Positions 51,178-60,576 of a DNA stretch of 64,000 nt are shown here, in pieces. Position 1 is the first letter of the stretch. Each line of letters begins with the position of its first letter. The stretch lies in assembly GCF_003634935.1 (NCBI RefSeq), contig NZ_RBXO01000001.1, positions 4,365,501 to 4,429,500 of the forward strand. Reading direction: 5' to 3'. Made by a program: the position numbers and the translations under genes. The stretch comes from Saccharothrix australiensis. Lineage in GTDB: Bacteria; Actinomycetota; Actinomycetes; Mycobacteriales; Pseudonocardiaceae. Under the pieces are notes generated by a model. The model did not search any database, had not been told where the DNA came from, and saw only the letters and a program-made list of their open reading frames with translations.

Positions 51178-51669
51178 GGGACTACCTCACGCTGTCGCGA
51201 CGTCGCGACCTGGGTACCGGGTGAGCAGGGCTTCACGCACTGTAAGCACGCACAAGGCGGTCAGCCAACCTACCAAAGTCGGGTACGCCGATCCGCCGTA
51301 TGCACCAACCCCCACCATCACCGAGCCGTCCACCACCGTCCACATCGGACAAAGCAGGCCCACCGCCGCCGGCCTGCCGGACCACCCGCCCTCGACCGAG
51401 CCGGCACCGGCACCCCACCAACACGCCCATCAACCCCACCTACCCCCTATTCGAGTGAATGCCCGTCGACCCGTACCCACCCCGAACACCGCTGCCGTTC
51501 GATGGGTGCGCGCAGGGCGGCGGTCCGCGCACCCCGAACATCCCGTTTCCATCCGGTTCTCATGGCTGCCGGGCCCCGCCGCCCTCGACACTGCTCGCGA
51601 GGGCACGACCCGAACTGCGATGGGGATGGCGATGGTGGCACTGGACGAGCGGCGGCGTCGGGGGGTGTG
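51178..51669. other. 492-bp divergent intergenic region
   Basis: Lies between the XRE-type gene (minus) and the first gene of the chaperone/signalling run (plus). The part at 51235-51330 is less GC-rich and probably holds both promoters, but I see no hexamer pair strong enough to mark. Confidence 0.5.
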
Positions 51670-53790
51670 GTGACCGATCCGACGAGGGCCTGGCTCGCGG
51701 ACGTCGCGACCCCGCAGCTGTACCGGCGCAACGCGTTCCGCATCACCGGGCTGCCGACCGACGCCGACCGGCGCGTGGTCCGGCAGCGCAGGCAGAAGGT
51801 CAACACGATGCTGGAGCTGGGCGTGGCCGTCGACCTCGGCCACGACCTCCCGGTGGAGCCGTCGGACGTGGCGAGGGCGTTCGAGCTGATCCTCGGCGAC
51901 CCGCGCCGCCGCCTGGTCGACGAGCTGTTCTGGCTGTGGGGCGACGAAGGCGGGACCTGCCGGTGCACCAGGGCGTTGCACCGCGACCACGACGCCGCGG
52001 TGCGGGCGCACAGCGCGGCCCTGGACGTCGAGGTCGGCGGGGCGCCGGGTGACGCGGAGCTGGACCGGTTGGAGGGGCTGTGGGCGGAGGCCGGGCGGCG
52101 GTGGGGGCAGGTGCTGCGCCGGTCGGGGTTCTGGGACCACGTCCGGGACCGCGTCGCCGCGCTGGACGACAAGCAGCTCGACGAGTCCGTGGTCGACCTG
52201 CTGCGCGACGAGGTGCCGGTCGTCCTGGTCAAGCCGCTGATCCAGCTCGCCGCGACGCCGGGGTCCGACCAGGGTTGGCTGGCCGACCGGGCCCGTGACT
52301 GGCCCGCGCCCCGCGGCGTGGTCGACGACCTGCTGGAGCAGGCCGCCGAACCCGCCTACGAGTCGGTCCGCGAGCGCTTGAGGAACGCGGCCGAGCAGCT
52401 CCGGGACGGCGATCCCGCGGTCGTCGCCGCGCTGCTCCAGAACGAGGTGCGGGACGAGCTCGACCGCTTGGAGGAGTTCGTGCCCCACGAGCGGCACCGC
52501 CGCACCGCCAGTGCCCGCGACGACGCGGCCGTGGTGCTGAACAACTGCGCGACCAAGCTGGTCGACACCAGCGGGTCGACCTCGGCGGAGCTGGCGCGGC
52601 GGTGGCTGGAGTCGGCCGCCGACCTGGCGACCGACTCGCGGACGGTCGCGCAGATCGAGCAGAACGACACCGCGATCACCGAGCTGGCCGCCGCGATGGC
52701 CATGATCCGGCAGCAGGTGCGCGACCTGGTCGCGCTGGGGCGCAAGGACGTGGCCCGGCGGATGCTGCGGGCCGTGCGCAGCCGCGCGGGCGACGGCGCC
52801 GGTTCGGCGGAGCTGGAGCGGATGCTGCGGGACCTCGGCGTGCGGGGACCGGTCCCCGCACGGGTGCGGGAGCATCACGGCGGGGAAGGGCTGCGGCGGT
52901 TCTTCCGGTTCCTGTGGCGGACGGCCGCCACCCTGCTGCTCGTGGGGTTGATCGTGTACGCCTTCGACCGGTTGTTCGCCGGGGACGCGGATCCCGTCCC
53001 GGTGCGGGTCTTCTCGGAGTCCCCGTCGGGCAACGCGCCGCCGGGCACGTGCGTCCGGACCAGGGCGGGCTGGGACGGCGACAAGGCGAGGGTGCCGTCG
53101 GTGCCCTGCGGCGAGGAGCACTGGGGCGAGATCCTGGCCTTCGTCCCCCTCGGCGACACCCCGTCGCCCTACCCCGGCGACGAGGTGGTCCAGCAGCGCG
53201 CCCGCTACGGCTGCGCCTGGCACCAGGCCCTGAACGACCTGAGCACCGCCGTCTACGCCACGCGGTACGTCCACTCCGACCAGGCGTCGTGGAACGACGG
53301 GGGCAAGACCTACGAGAACTACGCGACCTGCGTGCTGCACCGGGTCGACGACAAGCCGCTGCCGACCAGGCAGCTCGTCGACCCGCGGCGCGCCCAGCCC
53401 GCGGACTTCGGGCTGGTGCTGGACATGTTCAACGCGGACGTCTCGGCCAACCCCCCGGTGGGTTCCTGCGTGCAGACCAAGCAGAGCCTCGACGAGGACG
53501 CGCACAAGGTCACGTTCGGCGCGTGCGACCGGCCGCACTGGGGCGAGGTCATCGCCTACCCGGTGCTGTACCGGCCGGGCGAGGCGTGGCCGGGCGACGA
53601 GGCGGTCTACGCCGCCGCCGGCGCGGCCTGCCGCAAGGCCGCCGTCGACCGCGGGTTGGGCGCGGCCTACCAGTACCACGTCACGTGGCCGGGTTCGGGC
53701 TGGTGGACCGACACCCCCGACAAGCCGAAGTACGCGGCGTGCACGGTGAGCAGCGCCGACGGGAACCCGCTGCACACCAGCCTGAAATGA
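51670..53790 (+). CDS. Membrane protein: co-chaperone-like N-terminus, TM helix, two Septum_form repeats
   Basis: A 706-residue protein. Residues ~10-90 (LYRRNAFRITGLPTDADRR ... AFELILGDPRRRLVDELFWLW) look like a divergent J-domain-like helical bundle, without an HPD tripeptide. A helical region follows to ~405, then one membrane segment (~412-435). The outer part holds two similar ~130-residue units with G-T/S-C-V, PC/AC, HWGE and closing Cys (GTCVRTRAGWD..., GSCVQTKQSLD...), the Septum_form pattern. GTG 51670 is the chosen start; GTG 51667 is equally possible. First gene of the run, so it may be the membrane anchor/sensor that works with the Hsp70-like protein. Confidence 0.75.
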   Translation: MTDPTRAWLADVATPQLYRRNAFRITGLPTDADRRVVRQRRQKVNTMLELGVAVDLGHDLPVEPSDVARAFELILGDPRRRLVDELFWLWGDEGGTCRCTRALHRDHDAAVRAHSAALDVEVGGAPGDAELDRLEGLWAEAGRRWGQVLRRSGFWDHVRDRVAALDDKQLDESVVDLLRDEVPVVLVKPLIQLAATPGSDQGWLADRARDWPAPRGVVDDLLEQAAEPAYESVRERLRNAAEQLRDGDPAVVAALLQNEVRDELDRLEEFVPHERHRRTASARDDAAVVLNNCATKLVDTSGSTSAELARRWLESAADLATDSRTVAQIEQNDTAITELAAAMAMIRQQVRDLVALGRKDVARRMLRAVRSRAGDGAGSAELERMLRDLGVRGPVPARVREHHGGEGLRRFFRFLWRTAATLLLVGLIVYAFDRLFAGDADPVPVRVFSESPSGNAPPGTCVRTRAGWDGDKARVPSVPCGEEHWGEILAFVPLGDTPSPYPGDEVVQQRARYGCAWHQALNDLSTAVYATRYVHSDQASWNDGGKTYENYATCVLHRVDDKPLPTRQLVDPRRAQPADFGLVLDMFNADVSANPPVGSCVQTKQSLDEDAHKVTFGACDRPHWGEVIAYPVLYRPGEAWPGDEAVYAAAGAACRKAAVDRGLGAAYQYHVTWPGSGWWTDTPDKPKYAACTVSSADGNPLHTSLK

Positions 53791-53859
53791 GCGCGCACCC
53801 GTTCCCGCGGTCCGGCCGCGGCGGGCCGGGGCGCAGTCGACGCGGGAGAGGAGTCCGGT

Positions 53860-54621
53860 GTGATGGTTCGGGCGATGACGCTGCGCATCAGTTCGCCGGA
53901 GGGCGTGCGGCACGGCGTCGAGCTGGACGGAGGTCCGATCACCATCGGGCGCACCGCGCCCGACCACGTCCCGGACGTGGTGCTCGGGCCGGACCCGCAG
54001 CGGTGGGTCGGCCGCCTGCACTGCACGCTGGACTTCACCGAGGGCATGTGGTCGGTGACCGACAACGCCAGCGTCAACGGCACGCTGCTCCGGCACGGCG
54101 ACGTCACCGAGCGGCTCCAGGGCCGCAAGCGCGTCCAGCACGGCGACACCCTGCTCATCCTCGGCGACATGGACCCCGACGGCAGCCCCCTGTACTGGGA
54201 GCTGACCTTCCTCGACCCGCACACCACGCGACCGGCGCCGTTCGGGTCCGCCGCGGAGGTCCGCCACACCGGGCCGTGCCTGCGCTACGACTGGGTCGCC
54301 GCGCGGGCCTACCGGTGCGAGAACGGCGGTGAGACGCCGATCAGCGGGCTGCGCCCGCAGGGGCACCAACTGCTGCGCTACATGGCCGGGCGCAGCGGCG
54401 GCGGCGCGGCCGTGGCGTGCGACCACGCCGAGCTGATCACCGCGCTGTGGGGCGCGCGCGAGGAGTGGGCGCCCCACCGCTCCTACAACCGGATGGACAT
54501 CGCGGGCGTCGTGCGCGCCGTGCGGCGCTGCGTCGAGGCCGACCCGTCGAACCCGCGCATCCTGGAGACGATCACCGGCATCGGCTACCGGCTCAACGTG
54601 CTCGCGGGTGATCCGCCGTGA
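53860..54621 (+). CDS. FHA domain fused to an OmpR-type winged helix
   Basis: A 253-residue protein. Residues ~8-110 form a forkhead-associated phosphothreonine-binding domain (GPITIGRTA, WVGRLHCTL, TDNASVNGTLL). Residues ~165-250 are a winged-helix DNA-binding domain (ELITALWGA, GVVRAVRRCVEADPSNPRIL, ITGIGYRLNV). This is the reverse order to EmbR, where the DNA-binding domain is first. It would couple kinase output to transcription. Start GTG 53860 (or ATG 53863) after GAGAGGAG. Its stop overlaps the phosphatase start (GTGA). Confidence 0.85.
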   Translation: MMVRAMTLRISSPEGVRHGVELDGGPITIGRTAPDHVPDVVLGPDPQRWVGRLHCTLDFTEGMWSVTDNASVNGTLLRHGDVTERLQGRKRVQHGDTLLILGDMDPDGSPLYWELTFLDPHTTRPAPFGSAAEVRHTGPCLRYDWVAARAYRCENGGETPISGLRPQGHQLLRYMAGRSGGGAAVACDHAELITALWGAREEWAPHRSYNRMDIAGVVRAVRRCVEADPSNPRILETITGIGYRLNVLAGDPP

Positions 54622-55292
54622 TCCGGTGCGCCACGCGGACCCGCACGGGCCGGCTGCACGACGAGAACCAGGACCGCTTGGTCGCCCACCCGGACAGCGG
54701 CACGTTCCTGGTGGTGGACGGCATGGGCGGGCTGGCGGACGCCGCCGCCACCGCCCAGGCGGTGGTCGACCTGCTCCCGCGCGGTGCGTGCGCGCGGGCG
54801 GCGGCCTCGGACGGGCCGGACGCGACGCGCCGCGTCACCGAGGTGCTGGCGGAGCTGAACGAGCGCGTGCGGGCCGGCGCGCGGACCGGGCCGGGCACGA
54901 CCGGCGCGGCGATCGCGCTGGTGCTGGTGCGCGGCGGGCGGGCGCTGGTGGCGCACCTGGGCGACAGCCGCGTCTACCTGGCGCGCGACGGGCGCGTCCG
55001 CCGGCTCACCGAGGACCACGCCTCGGACGGCCACCTGACCCGGTTCGTGGGGATGCCCGGCGCGGTCGTCCCCGGTGTCTCGGTGCACGAGCTGGCGGCC
55101 GGCGACCGCGTCCTGCTGTGCACGGACGGCCTCACCAACAGCGTGGACGACCACGCGCTCGGTGTGCTGCTGACCTCCGCCGGCGGGCTGGAGTCCGCGT
55201 GCGCCCGGCTGGTGGACGCCGCCGCCCGCGGCGGCGCGGTGGACGACATCTCGGTGATCGCGGTGGAGATCGGCGCGGGGTGGTCGGGATGA
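54618..55292 (+). CDS. PP2C-type Ser/Thr phosphatase
   Basis: A 224-residue PPM/PP2C catalytic domain: metal Asp in HDENQDR and VDGMGG (Asp34-Gly35), then LGDSRVYLARDG, LTEDH, VLLCTDGL and VDDISVI. No extra domains and no membrane segment, so a free cytoplasmic enzyme. It overlaps the FHA gene before it and the kinase gene after it by 4 bp each. It should reverse phosphorylation made by the adjacent kinase. Confidence 0.95.
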   Translation: MIRCATRTRTGRLHDENQDRLVAHPDSGTFLVVDGMGGLADAAATAQAVVDLLPRGACARAAASDGPDATRRVTEVLAELNERVRAGARTGPGTTGAAIALVLVRGGRALVAHLGDSRVYLARDGRVRRLTEDHASDGHLTRFVGMPGAVVPGVSVHELAAGDRVLLCTDGLTNSVDDHALGVLLTSAGGLESACARLVDAAARGGAVDDISVIAVEIGAGWSG

Positions 55293-56362
55293 CGCTGCTC
55301 AACGCGGGCGACCGGGTCAGCGACACACTGGTCGTGGACCGCCTGCTCGGCGAGGGCGCGTTCGCCGAGGTGCACCGGGTGCGGCACGAGTACCTGGGCT
55401 GGCAGGCGATGAAGCTGTTCAAGAAGGTCGCCTCCAGGGAGGAGACCCGCGCCATGCTCGGCGAGGCCCGGCTGCTGTCCACCCTGGGCCACCCCAACAT
55501 CATCCGGTTCTTCGAGGCCAGCACCGTGTGGACGCCCGAGGGGCGGCGCGGGTTCTTCACGATGGAGTACGTGCCCGGCGGCAACCTCGAACGGCTCGCC
55601 GCCGCGCACCGGCCCGCGGTGCCGACGGACCTGGTGTCCGAGGTGATGACCCAGATCGCGGCCGGTCTCGCGGTGGCGCACGACCAGGACCCGCCGATCG
55701 TGCACCGGGACCTGACCCTCGCCAACGTCCTGGTCGGCTACGACGGCGCGGGGATGCGGGTGCGGGTCGGCGACTTCGGCCTGGCCAAGCGCGCGGACCC
55801 GTTCACCCAGATGGCCAGCGCGCAGGGCACGTACGCGTTCATGGCGCCGGAGGTGCTGCGCAACGACGGCTACTCGTGCGCCGGCGACGTGTGGTCGGTC
55901 GGCACGATCGCGTACGTGTTGCTCACCAACCACATCCCGTTCGACAACGGCACGCCGTTCGAGTCCTACTCGCTCGCGCGGTTCAACAACCGGCTGCTCC
56001 CGCCGAGCAGCTACAACGAGACGGTCGACCGCGAGCTGGACCGGATCGTCCTGGCCGCGCTGGAGGTCGACCCGGCGAACCGCCCGGCCACGGCCCTGGT
56101 GCTGGGCGAGGCGCTGCGCGCGCGGCAGGAGCGGATCGGGGCCGAGCCGCCCGGCGTCGCCCGCGCCGGCCCGGTCGCCGCCGCCAGGCCGCCGGGCGAG
56201 CGCGCGCGGCGGCTGGCCGAGGAGGCGCTCGCGCTGCACCGGGTGCCGGGCGAGCTGGGCCGGGCCGCGGACCTGCTGGAGGAAGCGGTGAACCTGTCGC
56301 CCCGCCTCCGCGAACAGCACCTGCACACGCTCATCCTGTGGCGCCGAGGAGTGATGATGTGA
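55289..56362 (+). CDS. Ser/Thr protein kinase with altered catalytic loop
   Basis: A 357-residue Hanks-type kinase: glycine loop GEGAFAEV (21-28), Lys42, catalytic loop His139-Arg-Asp141-Leu-Thr143-Leu-Ala-Asn146, Asp162-Phe-Gly and APE (186-188). The Lys that normally follows HRDL in Ser/Thr kinases is Thr143, an uncommon change, though all essential residues (Lys42, Asp141, Asn146, Asp162) are present. The C-terminal ~70 residues are helical, TPR-like, and there is no transmembrane segment or PASTA domain. Overlaps both neighbours. It probably phosphorylates the FHA protein or chaperone partners. Confidence 0.92.
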   Translation: MTLLNAGDRVSDTLVVDRLLGEGAFAEVHRVRHEYLGWQAMKLFKKVASREETRAMLGEARLLSTLGHPNIIRFFEASTVWTPEGRRGFFTMEYVPGGNLERLAAAHRPAVPTDLVSEVMTQIAAGLAVAHDQDPPIVHRDLTLANVLVGYDGAGMRVRVGDFGLAKRADPFTQMASAQGTYAFMAPEVLRNDGYSCAGDVWSVGTIAYVLLTNHIPFDNGTPFESYSLARFNNRLLPPSSYNETVDRELDRIVLAALEVDPANRPATALVLGEALRARQERIGAEPPGVARAGPVAAARPPGERARRLAEEALALHRVPGELGRAADLLEEAVNLSPRLREQHLHTLILWRRGVMM

Positions 56363-56982
56363 GCCGATTCGCCAAGCTGCGCGCGGAGCTGCGGCAGCGC
56401 CGCCACCACCGGGCGTTCCGCATCCCGCCGCCGGTCGCGGACGAGGACCTGCGCGAGCAGGTGGCGCGGCTGCTCGCGCGGGTCCGGGAAACCCCGGCGG
56501 ACGAGCACCCGGTGACCCCCCGTGCCCCCTCGACGCCCGAGCCCTCGGCCCACACCCCTGCCACGCCCGAGCCCGCCCGCGCGGCGGGTGCGGAACCGCT
56601 GGACGAGAAGCTGCTCGCCGACGCCGCCACGCACCTGTGGCGGGCGCAGCGCAGGCTCACCCGCGCCGGCGAGGCGTCCACCGCGCGCGACCGGCAGGCC
56701 GGCCGCCTGCTGACCACCTCACGCGACGCGCTCGCCGACGCGGGGGTCGTCATCCAGGACCACGACGGCGACCCGTTCCACTCGGGCCGCTCGATCGAGG
56801 TGCTGGTGTTCGAGACCGATCCGACGCTGACCGCCGAGGTCGTCCTGGAGACCGTGCGACCGACGGTCTACCTGCACGGCAGGCGCATCCAGATGGGCCA
56901 GGTGATCGTCGCCGGCCCGCCCGCCGACGACCAGGGCCCACCCGCCCAGCCGGGTGACCAGACGGGGGACCACCATGAGTGA
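56359..56982 (+). CDS. GrpE-like nucleotide-exchange protein
   Basis: A 207-residue protein: a basic helical N-terminus, a Pro/Thr-rich linker (~50-75), a helical segment, and a C-terminal beta domain resembling GrpE (GDPFHSGRSIEVLVFETDP, then VYLHGRRIQMGQVIVAGPP). It lacks the full long coiled coil of canonical GrpE. GTG 56359 overlaps the kinase stop, and its own stop overlaps the Hsp70-like gene by 8 bp. It is expected to stimulate ADP release from that Hsp70-like protein. Similarity is modest, so the call rests partly on context. Confidence 0.7.
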   Translation: MSRFAKLRAELRQRRHHRAFRIPPPVADEDLREQVARLLARVRETPADEHPVTPRAPSTPEPSAHTPATPEPARAAGAEPLDEKLLADAATHLWRAQRRLTRAGEASTARDRQAGRLLTTSRDALADAGVVIQDHDGDPFHSGRSIEVLVFETDPTLTAEVVLETVRPTVYLHGRRIQMGQVIVAGPPADDQGPPAQPGDQTGDHHE

Positions 56983-59464
56983 CAGCGACACCATCGACTA
57001 CGGCATCGACCTCGGCACCACCAACAGCGCCATCGCGGTGGTCGAGGGCGGCGACATCGTGACCATCAAGAACAACGACGGCTGGGACATCACGCCTTCG
57101 GCGGTCTGGATGCCCAAGCCCGACGTGCTCCACGTGGGCAGGCGCGCGTACGAGCGGGTCGAGACCGACCCGGACAACTCCGCGGCGGAGTTCAAGCTGG
57201 AGATGGGGCTGGCCGACGCCCGGCGCGCGTTCGCGGGCGCGGGCCGGGAGCTGACGCCGCAGCAACTGTCCGCCGAGGTGCTCAAGTCCCTGCGCGCGGA
57301 CGCCACCCACCACCGCGGCAACGGCGTACCGCCGGACTTCGCGGTGATCACCGTGCCGGCCGCGTTCACGCTCAACCAGAACAAGGCGACCACCGAGGCC
57401 GCCGCGCTGGCCGGCTTCGACCCGGCCTGCCCGCTGGTGCAGGAACCGACGGCGGCGGCCTTCGCCTACGGCTTCCGGGACTCGGCCGACCGCGGCTACT
57501 GGATGGTGTTCGACTTCGGCGGCGGCACGTTCGACGCCGCCGTGGTCAGCAAGCGCGACGGCGACCTCCGGGTGCTCAACCACGCCGGCGACTCCTACCT
57601 GGGCGGCAAGCTGATCGACTGGGCGCTGGTCGACCGGGTGCTGGCGCCCGCGGTGGGCCGCGAGCTCGGGCTGCGCGACTTCCACCGCGACAACCCCGCG
57701 TGGCGCACGAACTTCGCCGTGCTCAAGCGCCGGGCGGAGGAGGCGAAGATCCAGCTGTCGCGGACCGGCGTCGCCGACGTCCTGGCCGACCTGTCCGACG
57801 GGCGCGGCGGCGTGGAGACCTTCGAGTACAACCTGCGCCGCGACGAGCTGGACGCGGTCGCCGAACCGTTCTACGCCAGGGCGATCAAGCTGTGCCGGGC
57901 GGCGCTGGCGGAGGCCGCGCTCGACGTGGCCGACGTCGACCGGCTGGTGCTGGTCGGCGGCGTCACGCTCGCGCCCGGCCTGCGCGAGCGGTTGGCCGAC
58001 CCGCGCGAGGGCATCGGCATCCGGCTCGACACCAGCCTCGACCCGACCACGGTCGTGGCGCGCGGCGCGGCGGTCTTCGCGAGCACGATCCGCCGGCCGC
58101 GGTCGAGGTCGGCCACCGCCGCGCCCGGCGAGTTCGTCGCCGAGTTGTCCTACGACCCCAGCGTCACCACGACCACGCCGACCGTCGGCGGGCGGCTGAT
58201 CAGCGCCGAACCCGTGGACTGGACGGAGTTCTCGGTGACGCTGAGCAACCCGGACGGGCAGCCGCCGTTCCGGTCCGCCCAGCTCAAGCCGAACGCCGAG
58301 GGTGCCTTCGTGACCGACGTGGACGTCGACGCCCACCGGACCTCCCGCTTCACCGTCGAGCTGACCGACGGCACGGGCACGCGGCGCGCGCTCACGCCGG
58401 ACACGCTGTCGATCACGCACCGGGACGTGGAGTTCGGCGGCGTGCGGCTCGCGCACTCGCTGGGCATCCAGCTGGCCGACCGCGCCTTCGCGCCGATGCT
58501 GCGCAAGGGCGCGACGCTGCCCACGCGGGTCCGCGAGGTGTACCGCACCAGCGGCGTGCTGCGCCGCGACGACGCCGACGCGGTGGTGCGCATCCCGGTC
58601 GTGCAGGGCGAGCGCACCAGGGCCGACCGCAACCGCCTGGTCGGCGTGGTGGAGATCCGGCCGCGCGACGTGCGGATCGACCTGCCCGCGGGCACCGACG
58701 TGGAGGTCACCTTCGACGTGGACGCGTCGAGCGTGGTGACCGTGGTCGCGGACGTGCCGCTGGTGGACGCGCAGTTCGAGGCCGAGATCAGCCTGGACGA
58801 CGTCCGCACCGTCGCGCCGCCCGCGCTGCGGGCGCAGCTCGGCGAGGCCGAGGCCAGGCTGTCCTCGCTGCGCGACCGGGCAACCACCTCGTCCTCGGTG
58901 GAGGCCCAGCAGCGCCTGGACAAGCTCGACGACGAGAGCGCCGTGCAGGTCGCCCGCGACCAGGTCGACGCGGCCAAGGTCGACACCGGCGCGGCGGCGT
59001 CGGCGGAGGAGCGCCTGCGGGAGCTGAACGCGGAGCTGGACGACATCGAGGAGGCGCTGGAGCTGCCCGCGCTGGTCCACCAGCTGCACGCCATGCTCGA
59101 CGAGGCGCAGGGCCTGGCGGACCAGGGCGGGACGCCCGCCGACCGCCAGGAGCTCGGCGAGCTGCGCCGCCGCGCGCAGGAGGCCATCGACGCGCGGGAC
59201 GCGGTCGCCGTGCGGGCGCAGATCGACCGGGTCGGCGTGTTCCTGGTCGAGCTGGAGCGGCGGGGCCCGGACTGGCCGGTGAAGCTGTTCTACGGCCTGC
59301 AGAGCATGGTGCCGCCCTCCACCGCCGCCTCGGGGCTGGTCCGCGAGGGCAACCGGGCGCTGGCGGCGCGGGACGCGCGGGCGCTGGACGCGGTGAACCA
59401 GCGGCTGATCAGGCTGCTGCCGCAGGAGGAGCAGGACAAGGTGATCGGGTTGAGGAAGGCATGA
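56975..59464 (+). CDS. Hsp70 (DnaK)-like chaperone with long atypical C-terminus
   Basis: An 829-residue protein. Residues ~8-385 are an Hsp70 ATPase: DLGTTNSAIAV (Asp12), DITPSAV, VPAAFTLNQ, QEPTAAAFAYG, FDFGGGTFDAAVV and LVGGVTLAPGLRERL. The substrate-binding beta part is divergent (~400-600), and the C-terminal ~220 residues are long helices (REL/EEAL-rich coiled coil), making the protein about 200 residues longer than DnaK. No EEVD-like tail. It is not the housekeeping dnaK, whose partners are dnaJ/grpE/hspR. Here it is bounded by a GrpE-like gene and a membrane OmpA-like gene. Confidence 0.92.
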   Translation: MSDSDTIDYGIDLGTTNSAIAVVEGGDIVTIKNNDGWDITPSAVWMPKPDVLHVGRRAYERVETDPDNSAAEFKLEMGLADARRAFAGAGRELTPQQLSAEVLKSLRADATHHRGNGVPPDFAVITVPAAFTLNQNKATTEAAALAGFDPACPLVQEPTAAAFAYGFRDSADRGYWMVFDFGGGTFDAAVVSKRDGDLRVLNHAGDSYLGGKLIDWALVDRVLAPAVGRELGLRDFHRDNPAWRTNFAVLKRRAEEAKIQLSRTGVADVLADLSDGRGGVETFEYNLRRDELDAVAEPFYARAIKLCRAALAEAALDVADVDRLVLVGGVTLAPGLRERLADPREGIGIRLDTSLDPTTVVARGAAVFASTIRRPRSRSATAAPGEFVAELSYDPSVTTTTPTVGGRLISAEPVDWTEFSVTLSNPDGQPPFRSAQLKPNAEGAFVTDVDVDAHRTSRFTVELTDGTGTRRALTPDTLSITHRDVEFGGVRLAHSLGIQLADRAFAPMLRKGATLPTRVREVYRTSGVLRRDDADAVVRIPVVQGERTRADRNRLVGVVEIRPRDVRIDLPAGTDVEVTFDVDASSVVTVVADVPLVDAQFEAEISLDDVRTVAPPALRAQLGEAEARLSSLRDRATTSSSVEAQQRLDKLDDESAVQVARDQVDAAKVDTGAAASAEERLRELNAELDDIEEALELPALVHQLHAMLDEAQGLADQGGTPADRQELGELRRRAQEAIDARDAVAVRAQIDRVGVFLVELERRGPDWPVKLFYGLQSMVPPSTAASGLVREGNRALAARDARALDAVNQRLIRLLPQEEQDKVIGLRKA

Positions 59465-60372
59465 CCGAGTCGCTGCACGCGGCGCTGAGCAGGCACCTGA
59501 CGCTCGACCGCGCCCACACCGCCGCCCGCGCGGGCGACCTCGACCGGGCGGCCCGGCTGCTGGACGAGCTGGACGCCGCCGGCGGGTCCACCGCCGACTC
59601 CCTGGACCTGCGCGCCCGCGTGCACGCCCAGCAGGGCGACCTGGCGGCGGCGGACGCCTGCTGGGTGCGGGTCCTGCGGCTGTCCCCGGACGACTCGCGC
59701 GCCCGCGCGGGGCGCGACACCATCGCGCGGATCGCGTCGGGCCACCGCGCCCGGCCGCTGCTCACGGCGGGCCGGGCGGTCGCCGCCACCGCGGCGGTCG
59801 TGGGCGTGGCGCTGGTGGGCGCGGTGGTCGCGGGCGTGCCCGACCGGGCCTCCCCGCCACCGGTGGCGTCGGCGGACGCCGGGGACGACCGGATCGACGA
59901 GCAGCAGTGGCTCGCGCAGCAGCTCGCCGCGGCGGAGCACGCCAGGGAGGAGGCGGCCGACCGGCTGGCGCGCGACCTCGACGCGCTGGCGGCGGCCTTC
60001 GCGCTGCCGGGTGTGCGCGCGGAGCGCCGGGCCGAGGACGTGCGGCTGGTCTTCGACAGCGGCCTGTTCTCGGCGGACGCGGAGTTCGCGCCGGGCTCGT
60101 GGCCGTTGCTGGCGGAGGTCGGCAGGCGGCTGGCTGGCGTGCGCGCGGCGGCGACCGTGGTGGGGCACGTGGTCGCGGTGCCGGGCGGGCGCACCAGCGG
60201 CGGTTCCACCGTGGCGCTGTGGCGCGCCCAGGCGGCGGCGCAGGCGCTGGCGGAGGGCGGCGGCCTGCCGCTGACGGCGTTCACGCTGACGACGGCGGAC
60301 CAGTCGGAGGGGCCGTTCCCCGACGCGCCGCGCAACCGCACCGTGACGCTGGTCCTGCGCCCCGTCGGCTGA
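59461..60372 (+). CDS. TPR / transmembrane / OmpA-like protein
   Basis: A 303-residue protein. Residues ~10-85 form two TPR-like units (AHTAARAGDLDRAARLLDEL, VHAQQGDLAAADACWVRVLR). One membrane segment lies near 100-125. A coiled segment (~145-175) leads to an OmpA/MotB-like alpha/beta domain (~185-303) with FDSGLFSADAEFAPGSWPLL and a closing NRTVTLVLRPVG. Topology places TPR in the cytoplasm and the OmpA-like part outside, near peptidoglycan. ATG 59461 overlaps the Hsp70-like stop, so it is the last gene of the run and probably links the chaperone to the cell envelope. Confidence 0.82.
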   Translation: MTESLHAALSRHLTLDRAHTAARAGDLDRAARLLDELDAAGGSTADSLDLRARVHAQQGDLAAADACWVRVLRLSPDDSRARAGRDTIARIASGHRARPLLTAGRAVAATAAVVGVALVGAVVAGVPDRASPPPVASADAGDDRIDEQQWLAQQLAAAEHAREEAADRLARDLDALAAAFALPGVRAERRAEDVRLVFDSGLFSADAEFAPGSWPLLAEVGRRLAGVRAAATVVGHVVAVPGGRTSGGSTVALWRAQAAAQALAEGGGLPLTAFTLTTADQSEGPFPDAPRNRTVTLVLRPVG

Positions 60373-60561
60373 CGGCCGGCGGGTTCCCGAGGGTGCGACG
60401 GCGCGACGCGGTGTGGCGCGCCGTCGCGTCGCCTCGCGGTGCCGGTGGGACGGCGGCCGGCCGCGCCGCGGGACCGCGACGAGCGGAGCGCCGGAAAGGA
60501 TCAACGGTCGGTGGTGCGCCGAACGGCGTGCAGGAGCGGGCCGACCGGGACACCGGTGATC

Positions 60562-60576
60562 TTTACCGGCGGTAAA
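60562..60576. promoter_or_regulatory. TTTACC-N3-GGTAAA palindrome
   Basis: Perfect 6-bp arms around GGC, in an AT-richer patch 190 bp after the OmpA-like gene. It could be an operator or the stem of a weak terminator. Confidence 0.35.

Noticed and set aside
56975..59464. Housekeeping dnaK
   Set aside because: Divergent substrate-binding part, long coiled C-terminus and kinase/phosphatase neighbours; no dnaJ, hspR or canonical grpE.
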